DNA from: Deinococcus sp045062605
GTDB lineage: Bacteria; Deinococcota; Deinococci; Deinococcales; Deinococcaceae
DNA length: 64,000 nt
Reading direction: 5' to 3'
Assembly (NCBI RefSeq): GCF_045062605.1
Contig: NZ_JBJGDW010000014.1
Location: 1-64,000, forward strand
The notes under the pieces are model-generated. The model did no database searches and was not told the origin of the DNA. It worked only from the letters and a program-made list of their open reading frames with translations. The translations under genes were made by a program, and so were the position numbers. Of the stretch, positions 30,329 to 38,698 are shown piece after piece (the first letter of the stretch is position 1; every line of letters starts with the position of its first letter).

Positions 30329-31008
30329 TTCTGTACCTCGGGTTTCTGGACCTCATGCGTTTTCAGTTCGGCAGGCGAGGCATCGTGCGGGTGGTCATAG
30401 ACCTTATGGTCCCCCGCGTGCGGCTCCTCGGTGGCGCGGCGGGGCATGCGGCCCTCGCGCTTGAGTTCGCCCACATGCTTGCCGATCACGCCGTAATACT
30501 GCTGCTGCTTGTAAGTCTTGTCCTTGGCCGGGGCGAACCAGCTTTCCACCGTACCGGGATCGTCGTCTGTCCGCGCAATGGCCAAATCAGGAAAAACCAG
30601 CCACGCCAGCGCCTCCGCGTGCTGTTCCCGTGCCTGCCGGAGGGCGTCGCCGGGGCAAGTGGCCTCAACAGGCTCCACCAGATCAACAAACGTCATGCTG
30701 CGCTTGTGGGTCTTTTTGATTCCCACATGGTAGGTGTCGGCCTCGCCGGGCGTGTCCAGCACTTCCGGGTGCGTGCCGACTTCTTCCGGCGTGGCGTTCA
30801 GGATGTCGTCCTCGCGCACAGCCCACAGGCTGACGGCAGCGGGGCGGCGCACGAACACGTTGCGGGCCGTCAACAGGGCGTGATCGGGATCGCCCGCGTG
30901 GACGCTGCCCACCCCCTGATAGGGACGCTTCTCGTTGTCCTGCTTGAAGATTTCCCAGCGGGGCCACTGGGTATCGGGTTGAGCCGTATCTGGAGGAGCC
31001 TCAGTCAT
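30325..31008 (-). CDS. paaB: Phenylacetyl-CoA epoxidase subunit PaaB, extended form
   Basis: A 227-residue protein, more than twice the ~95 residues of the E. coli subunit. The first ~100 residues are the canonical PaaB (WPRWEIFKQDNEKRPYQGVGSVHAGDPDHAL, then NVFVRRPAAVSLWAVRED). The second half (HKRSMTFVDLVEPVEATCPGDALRQAREQ, then WLVFPDLAIARTD) looks like a second, diverged PaaB-like domain, followed by a charged His/Pro-rich tail with KTHEVQKPEVQK. PaaB bridges the PaaAC heterodimers. AAGGA precedes the ATG. A dispersed repeat separates it from paaA. Confidence 0.9.
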   Translation of the reverse strand: MTEAPPDTAQPDTQWPRWEIFKQDNEKRPYQGVGSVHAGDPDHALLTARNVFVRRPAAVSLWAVREDDILNATPEEVGTHPEVLDTPGEADTYHVGIKKTHKRSMTFVDLVEPVEATCPGDALRQAREQHAEALAWLVFPDLAIARTDDDPGTVESWFAPAKDKTYKQQQYYGVIGKHVGELKREGRMPRRATEEPHAGDHKVYDHPHDASPAELKTHEVQKPEVQK

Positions 31009-31035
31009 GGGTTTCCTTTAGGTATGGAAGGCGCG

Positions 31036-31157
31036 ACCCCTCCGCCCCTGCGGGGCACCTCCCCTTAAAGGGAGGCAAGAGTCGCGGAATTGCCCGGCCA
31101 ACCGCGCTCCTTGGCTCCCTTTTAAGGGGAGCTGGCTGCGAAGCTGACTGAGGGGTT
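31036..31157 (+). repeat. Cloverleaf-like dispersed repeat, copy B
   Basis: ACCCCTC at the left and GAGGGGT at the right enclose hairpins CCCC/GGGG, CCTCCC/GGGAGG and GCTCCC/GGGAGC. The phrase GGGGAGCTGGC...GCGAAGCTGACTGAGGGGTT is nearly identical in copy C. It fills the whole paaA-paaB gap inside the operon, with its strand sense opposite to transcription. Confidence 0.8.
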
Positions 31158-31162
31158 GGCTT

Positions 31163-32128
<966 letters not shown>

Positions 32129-32159
32129 AGGAAGTTCCTCCTGAGATATCCCTATTCTA

Positions 32160-32175
32160 CCTAACGAGCGTTAGG
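32160..32175. promoter_or_regulatory. PaaR-type operator before paaA
   Basis: CCTAACGAGCGTTAGG, a 16-base palindrome fitting CNAACGNNCGTTNG, the site reported for Thermus PaaR, a phenylacetyl-CoA-responsive TetR repressor. The position upstream of the first paa gene supports a repressor site. Nearly the same sequence stands before the mutase gene (15239-15252). Confidence 0.82.
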
Positions 32176-32307
32176 TTGGGGGTGAGGTCTATGAATGCTG
32201 GACGCGAGGCAGTCTTCAAACGCCGCCGTCAAAGCCCTGAAAATCATGTATCAGACGTAAAATTCAGCCTCAGCCTCTGAGAATGCCGACACACCCCGTC
32301 TTTATGT

Positions 32308-33297
32308 TCAAGCCTCGCGGGTGGCCAGTGCGCGCATGGCATTCAGCAATTCGCCCGCCGCCTGCTGATCGGGGGCATCCTCAAAGGCTTGAGCGAGCAG
32401 TGTCAACCCTTCCTCAGCCTGAGCATGAGCGTAGTCCTGGGCGTAAGTGACGCTGCCACTTTCCAGCAGCCAGCGGTGAATGTCTGCGATGGTCTGCAAG
32501 TCCTTGTCGGGGCGGTTCAGGCCCATCTGCTTTAGGAACGCCTGACGCTGGGCACCCGGCGCGGTTCGGAGCCAGTGCAGCACGATCATGGTGCGCTTGC
32601 CTTCCAGCAGATCGCCGCCGATTTCCTTGCCGTATTTGGCCGCGTCGCCTTCCAGATTCAGCACATCGTCCCGGATTTGAAAGGCCGTGCCGAGGGCCAG
32701 CCCCGCCGGGGTGAACTGTTCGGATGGCGTGGCCCCCGCAGCCAGCGCCCCCAGCCGCAGCGGAATGACCACCGTGTAATAGGCGGTCTTCTGGCGGACC
32801 ATTTCCAGGTAGTCCTCTTCCACCAGATCCCAGCGGCGGCCCTCCACCCAGCACAGGTCGAGATGCTGTCCCTTGGCCGTGTGGTGGATCATGTTCAGAA
32901 ACTCGTCCATGCCGCCCGGCACATTGGCCTTATGGACGGCGGCCCACATATAAGCGTGCAGGGCGTCCCCAGCATTGATCGCCAGCGGAATGCCATGCAG
33001 GCGGTGCAGGGCAGGCTGGCCCCGGCGCTCTTCCGAGTCGTCCTCGATGTCGTCGTGGATCAGCACCCAGTTCTGGAACAGTTCCAGCGCGGCGGCCAGC
33101 CACAGGGCGGCCTCCCACTGCGGAGTGTTCTTGACCACACCATGAGCGCGGGCGCTGGCGAGCAGCAGTTCGCTGCGAATGCCCTTGCCACCGCGTTTGG
33201 GATAGTCGCGCAGCATGTCGTAATAGGCTTGATACTCGGGGCGCGTGCCGTGTTCGGGCAGCAGAGAAAGGACGCGGGACAGCAGATCAGGGCGCAT
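32308..33297 (-). CDS. Polyprenyl diphosphate synthase (GGPP-synthase-like)
   Basis: A 329-residue trans-prenyltransferase condensing isopentenyl diphosphate to GGPP or longer chains for carotenoids or quinones. First Asp-rich motif DDIEDD (82-87), GQHLDL, then FQIRDDVLNLEGD as the second Asp-rich region (DDVLN, where DDxxD is usual). Residues KGIRSELLLAS hold the substrate-binding region. The frame stays open to 34260, but that extension is antisense to the lipoprotein gene; ATG 33297 has TAGACT 8 bases ahead. Confidence 0.93.
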   Translation of the reverse strand: MRPDLLSRVLSLLPEHGTRPEYQAYYDMLRDYPKRGGKGIRSELLLASARAHGVVKNTPQWEAALWLAAALELFQNWVLIHDDIEDDSEERRGQPALHRLHGIPLAINAGDALHAYMWAAVHKANVPGGMDEFLNMIHHTAKGQHLDLCWVEGRRWDLVEEDYLEMVRQKTAYYTVVIPLRLGALAAGATPSEQFTPAGLALGTAFQIRDDVLNLEGDAAKYGKEIGGDLLEGKRTMIVLHWLRTAPGAQRQAFLKQMGLNRPDKDLQTIADIHRWLLESGSVTYAQDYAHAQAEEGLTLLAQAFEDAPDQQAAGELLNAMRALATREA

Positions 33298-33305
33298 TGA
33301 GCGCA

Positions 33306-33311
33306 AGTCTA
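33306..33311 (-). promoter_or_regulatory. Leaderless -10 box TAGACT
   Basis: TAGACT-TGCGCTCA-ATG on the minus strand, an 8-base spacing to the polyprenyl synthase start. Confidence 0.6.
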
Positions 33312-33384
33312 ACCGCCTGAAACATGAAGAGAACCGTACCGCAACGAACAGACAATGAGACACCTTAGCGAGCAACATTACATT

Positions 33385-34383
33385 ATGAAGATGAACCGAA
33401 AGACCGTCGCCATCATCCTGCTGGCCGGAGCATTGGCAGTGGGTCTGGCCGCCTGTGCCCCCACCGCCACCACCGTGCCCGTACCGGACGCGAAGGCCAC
33501 CACCGGATTGCGTCCGGCCCTGAGTGGCGAGCGCAAGTATCTGGACCTTCCTGGCTTCGGTCAGGTGGCCTATTACGTGGATGCGCGCGGCGGTGCTGGT
33601 GAAGGTGGGGGCCGTCCCCTGGTCCTGACCCCCAGCGTCAACGCTGCCGCCAGTGCTTACGAGATGAAACCCGTGTGGGACGCCTACGTGGGCACGCGCC
33701 CGGTCTACGCGATCGAGTGGCCCGGCTTCGGCAGCAGCGCCCGCCCGGATACGCAATACACCAAAGAACTGATGACCCGCTCGCTGAATGCGCTGGTGGA
33801 ACTGATCGGCGCCGATGTGGACGTGGTGGGCCTCAGCCTGGGCAGCGAATTTGACGCCCGCGCCGCCCTGAGCGACCCGCGCATCCGCAGTCTGGCGCTG
33901 ATCAGCCCCAGCGGTCTGGGCAAACCGCGCGGCGGCACGCAGGAAGCCAACGCGGAGGACGGCGGCAAGAAGCTGTACGACCGCCTGAACTCGGTCAGCA
34001 CGCCGCTGTACGCCGCACTGCGAATCAAACCCAGCATCGAATACTTCCTGAGCCGCTCGTTCCGGGGGCCAGTGGACAGCGGGCTGGTGGACTATTCGAT
34101 GGACGCCACCCGTCAGCCGGGCGCGAAGTACGCCCCGGTGTACTTCATCAGCGGGCAACTGTTCACGGATGACGCTTACGGCGAGCTGTACAGCAAACTG
34201 ACCATTCCCGTCATCGTCCTCTATGACCAGGACGGCTTCGTCAGCTTTGACCGCCTGCAACAGTTCACCCAGCAGGATGGCGTGAAAGCCGTGCGAATCC
34301 AGGATACCGACGGCCTGCCCCAGTTCGAGAAGATGCCGGAAGTCAAGGCGGCGCTGGACGCGTTCTGGGCCGCGCAGAAGTAA
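33385..34383 (+). CDS. Alpha/beta-hydrolase-fold lipoprotein
   Basis: A 332-residue exported lipoprotein: the hydrophobic signal ends in lipobox LAAC (VGLAACAPT), so it is anchored by a lipidated Cys. The rest is an alpha/beta-hydrolase: RPVYAIEWPGFGSSARP is the oxyanion region, GLSLGS holds the nucleophile elbow (G-x-S-x-G) and LYDQDGFVSFD the acid region. The terminal catalytic His is not obvious near the C-terminus. Substrate unknown. Starts at 33385 or 33391 both work; neither has a clear Shine-Dalgarno. Confidence 0.82.
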   Translation: MKMNRKTVAIILLAGALAVGLAACAPTATTVPVPDAKATTGLRPALSGERKYLDLPGFGQVAYYVDARGGAGEGGGRPLVLTPSVNAAASAYEMKPVWDAYVGTRPVYAIEWPGFGSSARPDTQYTKELMTRSLNALVELIGADVDVVGLSLGSEFDARAALSDPRIRSLALISPSGLGKPRGGTQEANAEDGGKKLYDRLNSVSTPLYAALRIKPSIEYFLSRSFRGPVDSGLVDYSMDATRQPGAKYAPVYFISGQLFTDDAYGELYSKLTIPVIVLYDQDGFVSFDRLQQFTQQDGVKAVRIQDTDGLPQFEKMPEVKAALDAFWAAQK

Positions 34384-34397
34384 CGCTTAACAACCAT

Positions 34398-34459
34398 AAG
34401 GTCAGCCTCCTCCCTTGCGCTTCAATTCAAGCGTTAGGGGAGGAGGCTGACCTTCTTTT
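34398..34459 (+). terminator. Strong terminator after the hydrolase lipoprotein
   Basis: AAGGTCAGCCTCCTCCC pairs with its complement ending GAGGAGGCTGACCTT, followed by CTTTT. An inner GCGCTT/AAGCG extends the stem. It separates this gene from the convergent ABC permease. Confidence 0.88.
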
Positions 34460-34500
34460 AGTCCGGTGGAAATTGGCAGCGCGAGACCGCCCATCCGCCC

Positions 34501-34515
34501 ATACGGACTCCGTAT
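34501..34515. repeat. Solo paired termini of the MITE-like repeat
   Basis: ATACGGACTCCGTAT is exactly what results if the two inverted ends of the 136-bp repeat are joined with nothing between. It touches the stop codon of the ABC permease gene. It may be an excision footprint, a preferred target site or a chance palindrome. Confidence 0.45.
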
Positions 34516-35777
34516 CAGTTTCTGAAAATCACTTCCTCGCGTCCGAAGGAATGCAGCGCCAGCAACGCCAGCAACGCCGCCCCGATCACATTGGCGAGGA
34601 TGGCGAGCAGGATCTGATCGAGCTGCGCCGCACCCTTGACGATGTTCAGGATCGAGATCATCGAGCCGAACAGCGGCACGGCATAGACGGCGGTACTCAG
34701 GGTCAGAAAGTCCGCGAATTGCAGCATGACTGCGGGCAGCACGATGATCAGCGTCAGCGGCGCAATGTACGTCTGCGCTTCCTTGAAGCTGCGGGCGTAG
34801 ATGCCGATGGCGATCAGCACGGCGCTGATCAGCAGGGCGGCGCTGGCGGCCAGCCCCAGCATCCCCAGCGTGCCGCCCAGGGTCAGGGTCAGTTGCCCGC
34901 CCATCGACGCGGTAATGTCTGCTCCCAGACCGCTTCTGTTGGCCAGGAACAGCCCCGCCACCAATCCGCTGATAATGAAGCCCAGCACGCTGAAGCACGC
35001 GCTGGTCAGGGCGGTGATGGTGGTGGACAGCAGCTTGCCGGTCACCACCTCGGCGCGGCGCACGGGCGAGACCAGCAGGCTTTCCAGCGTGCCGCGTTCC
35101 TTTTCCCCGGCAGTGGCGTCGATGGCGGTGGCCATGCCGCCCGACAGGATGAATTGCAGCATCAGGAAGGGAATCAGGAAGGCCAGTTGCCCGCTGCGCT
35201 GCTCCTGCGGGGGGCTGGCGTCGATGGGCTTGACGGTCACGGGCGTCAGGGTATCCGCGCCCAGGCCCAGGCCCTTCAATCGGTCCAGCGTGAGGGTGCG
35301 GTTGTAGCCGTCCACCACGTCCTGCACCTTGCCGTAGGCCCCAGCCTGGGCGCTCAGGCTGCTCAGCTTGGCATAGACCTCCAGCACGGCGCTGCCCTCT
35401 CCGGCGCGGGTGGGCAGGGCAACCGGGGCCTGAATGGCCGCGTCCACATCGCCGGATTGCACGGCCTTTTTCGGGTCTGTCACGGGAACGAGGTCCACGC
35501 CCGCACGCATTGTCTTGCCGCCCACCTGCTCGTCCTGCTCCAGCGCCGTGCGTAACGCCGGGGGCAGGGTTCCCACCACACCTACCATCTGCCGCTCCTG
35601 CTGCTGGCCGCCGATAAAGCTGCCCAGCAGCACCGGCAGCCCCAACGACAGCGCCGGAATGAGGATCAGCGGCATCAGGATGGTGGCACTCAGCGTGCGG
35701 CGGTCCCGCAGGGTTGACAGCAGATCGCGCGCAGCGATGCGCCAGACCATGTTGGGGCGGATGGAGTTAGACCGCAT
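34515..35777 (-). CDS. ABC exporter permease (NatB-like)
   Basis: A 420-residue ABC-2 type permease resembling NatB, the sodium-efflux partner of NatA. It has one N-terminal helix (LSATILMPLILIPALSLGLPVLLGSF), a large ~150-residue external domain and five or six C-terminal helices (LIPFLMLQFILSGGMATAIDATAGEKERGTLESLL is the hallmark). ATG 35777 is chosen because GGAGG lies 7 bases upstream; the longer frame reads through a 15-bp tandem repeat. The start overlaps the ATPase gene by 11 bases. Confidence 0.88.
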   Translation of the reverse strand: MRSNSIRPNMVWRIAARDLLSTLRDRRTLSATILMPLILIPALSLGLPVLLGSFIGGQQQERQMVGVVGTLPPALRTALEQDEQVGGKTMRAGVDLVPVTDPKKAVQSGDVDAAIQAPVALPTRAGEGSAVLEVYAKLSSLSAQAGAYGKVQDVVDGYNRTLTLDRLKGLGLGADTLTPVTVKPIDASPPQEQRSGQLAFLIPFLMLQFILSGGMATAIDATAGEKERGTLESLLVSPVRRAEVVTGKLLSTTITALTSACFSVLGFIISGLVAGLFLANRSGLGADITASMGGQLTLTLGGTLGMLGLAASAALLISAVLIAIGIYARSFKEAQTYIAPLTLIIVLPAVMLQFADFLTLSTAVYAVPLFGSMISILNIVKGAAQLDQILLAILANVIGAALLALLALHSFGREEVIFRN

Positions 35778-36579
35778 GCTGCCCACCTCCCCGAACCCCA
35801 CCTCCCCGAACCCCATTTCCCCGGACCAGCGCGAAGAAAGCGCGTTCCAGGTTGCTCTCCCCCGTCTGTTTCAGAATGTCGGGAATGCGGCCCACCGTCA
35901 GCAACCCGCCCTCGTGCAGAATCGCCACGCGGTCACAGACCTCCTCGGCCTCGGACATGACGTGGGTGGAGTACAGGGTCAGCCGCCCCGGCGCGCGGGT
36001 GGCCAGCACAAAATCCAGCAGCGTGCGGCGCGCGAAGATATCCAGACCGCTGGCCGCCTCATCCAAGATCAGCACGGGGGGATCCTGAATGACCGCGCGG
36101 GCGATCACCACCTTCTGCTTCATGCCGGTGCTGTAGTCCCCGGCGCGCACGTCCAGGGTGCGGCCCAGTTCCAGCCCCGCGTCCAGCTCGGCAATGCGGG
36201 CCTCGGTCTGGGCGCGGGTCATGCCGTACAGCCCGGCAAACGAGCGCAGCACCTCGCGGCCCGTCAGGCGGGCGGGCAGGCCCATGCCGCCGTTGACGAC
36301 GCCCACGCGGCGGCGCACCTCCTCGGGCTGGCGTAGCACGTCGTATCCGGCCACCGCTGCCGTGCCAGATGTGGGGCGCAGCAACGTCGCCAGAATCCGC
36401 AGCAGCGTGGTCTTGCCCGCACCGTTGGGGCCGAGCAGCCCGAAGACCTCGCCTTCCGGGGCACTAATGGACACCCCTTTCAGGGCCATGAACTTGCCGT
36501 AGGCCTTGGTGACGTTCTGAATGTTCAGCATGGTGTGTGCGTCCTGGTTCTGGATATCTCGGTTCTGGGGTTGGGTCAT
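35767..36579 (-). CDS. ABC exporter ATPase (NatA-like)
   Basis: A 270-residue nucleotide-binding subunit: Walker A GPNGAGKTT, a signature region DYSTGMKQKVVIARA, Walker B VLILDEAASGLD and an H-loop in LYSTHVMSEAEEV. An Ala replaces the usual Pro in DEP. Its C-terminus (GNGVRGGGVRGGGQHAV) is encoded by the tandem repeat at 35782-35826. ATG 36579 has AGGAG 4 bases upstream; an alternative start is MLNIQNVTKAYG at 36531. It pairs with the overlapping permease gene. Confidence 0.9.
   Translation of the reverse strand: MTQPQNRDIQNQDAHTMLNIQNVTKAYGKFMALKGVSISAPEGEVFGLLGPNGAGKTTLLRILATLLRPTSGTAAVAGYDVLRQPEEVRRRVGVVNGGMGLPARLTGREVLRSFAGLYGMTRAQTEARIAELDAGLELGRTLDVRAGDYSTGMKQKVVIARAVIQDPPVLILDEAASGLDIFARRTLLDFVLATRAPGRLTLYSTHVMSEAEEVCDRVAILHEGGLLTVGRIPDILKQTGESNLERAFFALVRGNGVRGGGVRGGGQHAV
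35782..35826 (-). repeat. Three 15-bp tandem units at an ABC gene junction
   Basis: On the minus strand GGGGAAATGGGTT..., then GTTCGGGGAGGTGGG twice: two identical 15-base units and one diverged. They encode the C-terminal VRGGG repeats of the ATPase and provide two consecutive GGGGAGG Shine-Dalgarno cores before the permease start. Confidence 0.75.
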
Positions 36580-36887
36580 GGTTCTCCTGGAATCAATACG
36601 GTCAAGACGGACGCAAAGTTGCCTGCCAGAGCGTAATCCAGCGTGAACAAGATCATGCCACGAGTCTCAGTCGCCCACTTTTCCTCAAGGCCGACTTTCT
36701 GTAGGCTCATCAAAAATGAGAGAAAATATGTGACAATAGAAAAGTTGCGCCCGCAAGCGCATTTCTTTATTAAGAGATCACATTAAAGGCGAACCACACG
36801 TTAAATCGCCCGTCTCTGAATTTTGTAACGGTGCATCGGAAATAGTTGACTGCGCCGCTTTTGAAATTCCTACCCGGAGGACACTGA
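36580..36887. other. AT-rich intergenic region
   Basis: About 308 bases between divergent genes, with visibly lower GC than the rest of the window in 36700-36860. It must hold promoters for the ABC exporter and the winged-helix gene. A TTGACT at 36846-36851 is the best -35-like match but lacks a convincing -10. CGGAGG (36875-36880) is the Shine-Dalgarno of the rightward gene. No palindrome of the RDRM type (TTATGTCATTGACATAA) is present. Confidence 0.5.
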
Positions 36888-37394
36888 ATGTTTAATCCCC
36901 CCACCCTGGAAGACCTGCAAGAAACCCGCCGCGCCAATGAAAAGCTGGTCCTGAGTGCCCTGGACAGCAAGCCCGAATGGGTTGAAACCGAACTGGCCAA
37001 GACCACCGGACTGGCCCTTTCACATCTGCGCGCCGCCCTCGCCAGCCTGCTGGATCAGGGCCGTGTGCGCCGTCTGCCTGGCACCGGCACCCGCGCGGTG
37101 TACGGTCTGGCCGATCCCGGTCTGGCCGACGTGCCCGCCACGCCCCTGACGGTGGACGCCAAGAAAGTCCGCGATTACCTGGAAGGCCGCGCCGACAGCG
37201 CTCTGTACATGAGCGAGCAGCTCCGCATGACCCGCGAGGACGTCATGACCGCGCTTAGCCTGCTGAACGCGCACGGCATGGTCACCTGCACCTTCGTGGG
37301 CAGTCTGGTCATCTTCCGCATGAAGGAAGTGCAGGCGCTGGGCACCGAGCAGGCCGCCCCCGCCGCGACGGGCAAGAAAAAGCAAGTCGCCTGA
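36888..37394 (+). CDS. Winged-helix DNA-binding-type protein
   Basis: A 168-residue cytosolic protein with two successive helix-turn-helix-like segments: ~18-65 (ANEKLVLSALDSKPEWVETELAKTTGLALSHLRAALASLLDQGRVRRL) and ~85-145 (DYLEGRADSALYMSEQLRMTREDVMTALSLLNAHGMV). A basic Ala-rich tail ends GKKKQVA. It may be a regulator or nucleoid-associated protein; I do not recognise a named family. GGAGG 8 bases ahead of the ATG and a strong terminator indicate a well-expressed single gene. Confidence 0.75.
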   Translation: MFNPPTLEDLQETRRANEKLVLSALDSKPEWVETELAKTTGLALSHLRAALASLLDQGRVRRLPGTGTRAVYGLADPGLADVPATPLTVDAKKVRDYLEGRADSALYMSEQLRMTREDVMTALSLLNAHGMVTCTFVGSLVIFRMKEVQALGTEQAAPAATGKKKQVA

Positions 37395-37422
37395 ATTCCC
37401 TGAACTGAGCGAATTTCAGGAC

Positions 37423-37461
37423 AGCCGGGTCTCCCTGAATTGGGAGGTTCGGCTTTTTTCT
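37423..37461 (+). terminator. Terminator after the winged-helix gene
   Basis: AGCCG...TCTCCC pairs with GGGAG...CGGCT, then TTTTTT. Confidence 0.85.
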
Positions 37462-37595
37462 GATCGTGGCGTGTAGAAGGAGACGTGCAGCGGACGGTTT
37501 TCTCCCATCAAGTTTCAACCGTCACCCATCCACCCTAAAGCCTCCTTCACCCACTTCGCCGGCATCCGGCCCGGCCTGCGCTCAGGCTGGGGGGC

Positions 37596-37775
37596 ATGAG
37601 CGACGACATTAAGCCGGGTTACGATCCCGCCAACCAGTCTCCCGCCGAGGGCCAGAGCCACCCAATTCCCGAGCAGGACCGGGGCAAGGCCCCAAACTTC
37701 GATCCCGCCAACAAGGATGGCCCCGCCGAGGGTTCGCGTGACGCGGTGGAAGACGACAGCACGCCTGGCAGCTAA
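37596..37775 (+). CDS. Small acidic disordered protein, 59 residues
   Basis: ATG 37596 follows GGGGGG and opens a 59-codon frame. It encodes MSDDIKPGYDPANQSPAEGQ... with an internal duplication: YDPANQSPAEG (9-19) and FDPANKDGPAEG. It is rich in Asp, Pro, Gly and Ser, lacks hydrophobic segments and has only two aromatic residues, so it is probably intrinsically disordered. It sits six bases upstream of the endonuclease III gene and may be co-transcribed. Similarity to hydrophilic desiccation-type proteins is a guess. Confidence 0.6.
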   Translation: MSDDIKPGYDPANQSPAEGQSHPIPEQDRGKAPNFDPANKDGPAEGSRDAVEDDSTPGS

Positions 37776-37781
37776 AGCGTG

Positions 37782-38549
37782 ATGCCCGACGAACCTGTCC
37801 TGAACGCAGTCCGTCCTGAAAGGGAACGGGCTGACCTGCTGGTGTGGATCAGGGAAACGCTGCACGCCGAATACGGGGACCGTCACCTGGATCCCCGCCG
37901 CGAGCCGATGCACGAGCTGATCAGCACCATCCTGTCGCAGCGGACCACCTGGCAGGACGAGGCCGCCGCCTACGACGAGCTGTGCGAGATTGGAGACTGG
38001 GACGCCATTATCGCCGCGCCCACCGAGGCCGTGGCCCACGCCATCCGCCGCAGCAACTACCCGGAGGCCAAGGCTCCACGCATTCAGGAAACGCTGCGCC
38101 AGATCAGGGATTCGCCGGGTGGCTACACCCTGGAATTCCTGCGCGACATGCCCAGCAAGGACGCGCTGAAATGGCTGACGGATTTGCCGGGAGTAGGCGT
38201 GAAAACGGCCAGTCTCGTTCTGCTGTTCAACTACGCCCACCCCGTTTTTCCCGTGGATACCCACGTCCACCGCATCACCACCCGCACGGGCGCAATCCCG
38301 CTGATGGGCGAGCAGGCGGCGCATCGGGCGTTGTTGAAAGTGCTGCCCGAAGATCCACCCTTTCTATACGAGCTGCATCTGAATCTCCTGAAGCACGGCC
38401 AGCAAGTGTGCCACTGGAGCCGCCCAAAATGCGGCGTGTGCATCCTGCGCGAGCGCTGCGACGCTTATGCAATTTTTGGTGACAGGGTGCCGAGTTTCAC
38501 CGAGACGAAGGCGAGTGGAAAGGGAAAGGCGACGAAGTCCCAAAAGTGA
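37782..38549 (+). CDS. Endonuclease III-type DNA glycosylase/AP lyase
   Basis: A 255-residue HhH-GPD base-excision repair enzyme. The helix-hairpin-helix LPGVGVKTA carries the catalytic lysine K141, and VDTHVHR carries the catalytic aspartate D159. The [4Fe-4S] loop C210-x6-C217-x2-C220-x5-C226 is intact. The position of the usual LSAQT block reads LSQRTT. It removes oxidised pyrimidines or related lesions. Deinococcus genomes carry several Nth paralogues, so the specific copy is not named. A GTG three bases upstream (37779) is an alternative start. A basic tail (GKGKATKSQK) is present. Confidence 0.93.
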   Translation: MPDEPVLNAVRPERERADLLVWIRETLHAEYGDRHLDPRREPMHELISTILSQRTTWQDEAAAYDELCEIGDWDAIIAAPTEAVAHAIRRSNYPEAKAPRIQETLRQIRDSPGGYTLEFLRDMPSKDALKWLTDLPGVGVKTASLVLLFNYAHPVFPVDTHVHRITTRTGAIPLMGEQAAHRALLKVLPEDPPFLYELHLNLLKHGQQVCHWSRPKCGVCILRERCDAYAIFGDRVPSFTETKASGKGKATKSQK

Positions 38550-38698
38550 ATGTTCGCTTGGAGGCGTTACATTCAACCCGCGTTCAATCCCCCAATTCCC
38601 GCGCCCAAACGCGATACACTGTGCGGCTGTGACGCGCCCGCCTCCCTGCTAACCTCAAGCAATTTCCGGGGCCGCCGCGCGCACACCCCGGAGGACTT

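Noticed and set aside
33298..34260. N-terminal extension of the polyprenyl synthase frame
   Set aside because: It is antisense to the alpha/beta-hydrolase lipoprotein gene, and the synthase has a natural start at 33297 with a -10 box just upstream.
36580..36887. Radiation/desiccation response motif (DdrO site) in the AT-rich region
   Set aside because: No palindrome resembling TTATGTCATTGACATAA could be found here or in the other intergenic regions inspected.
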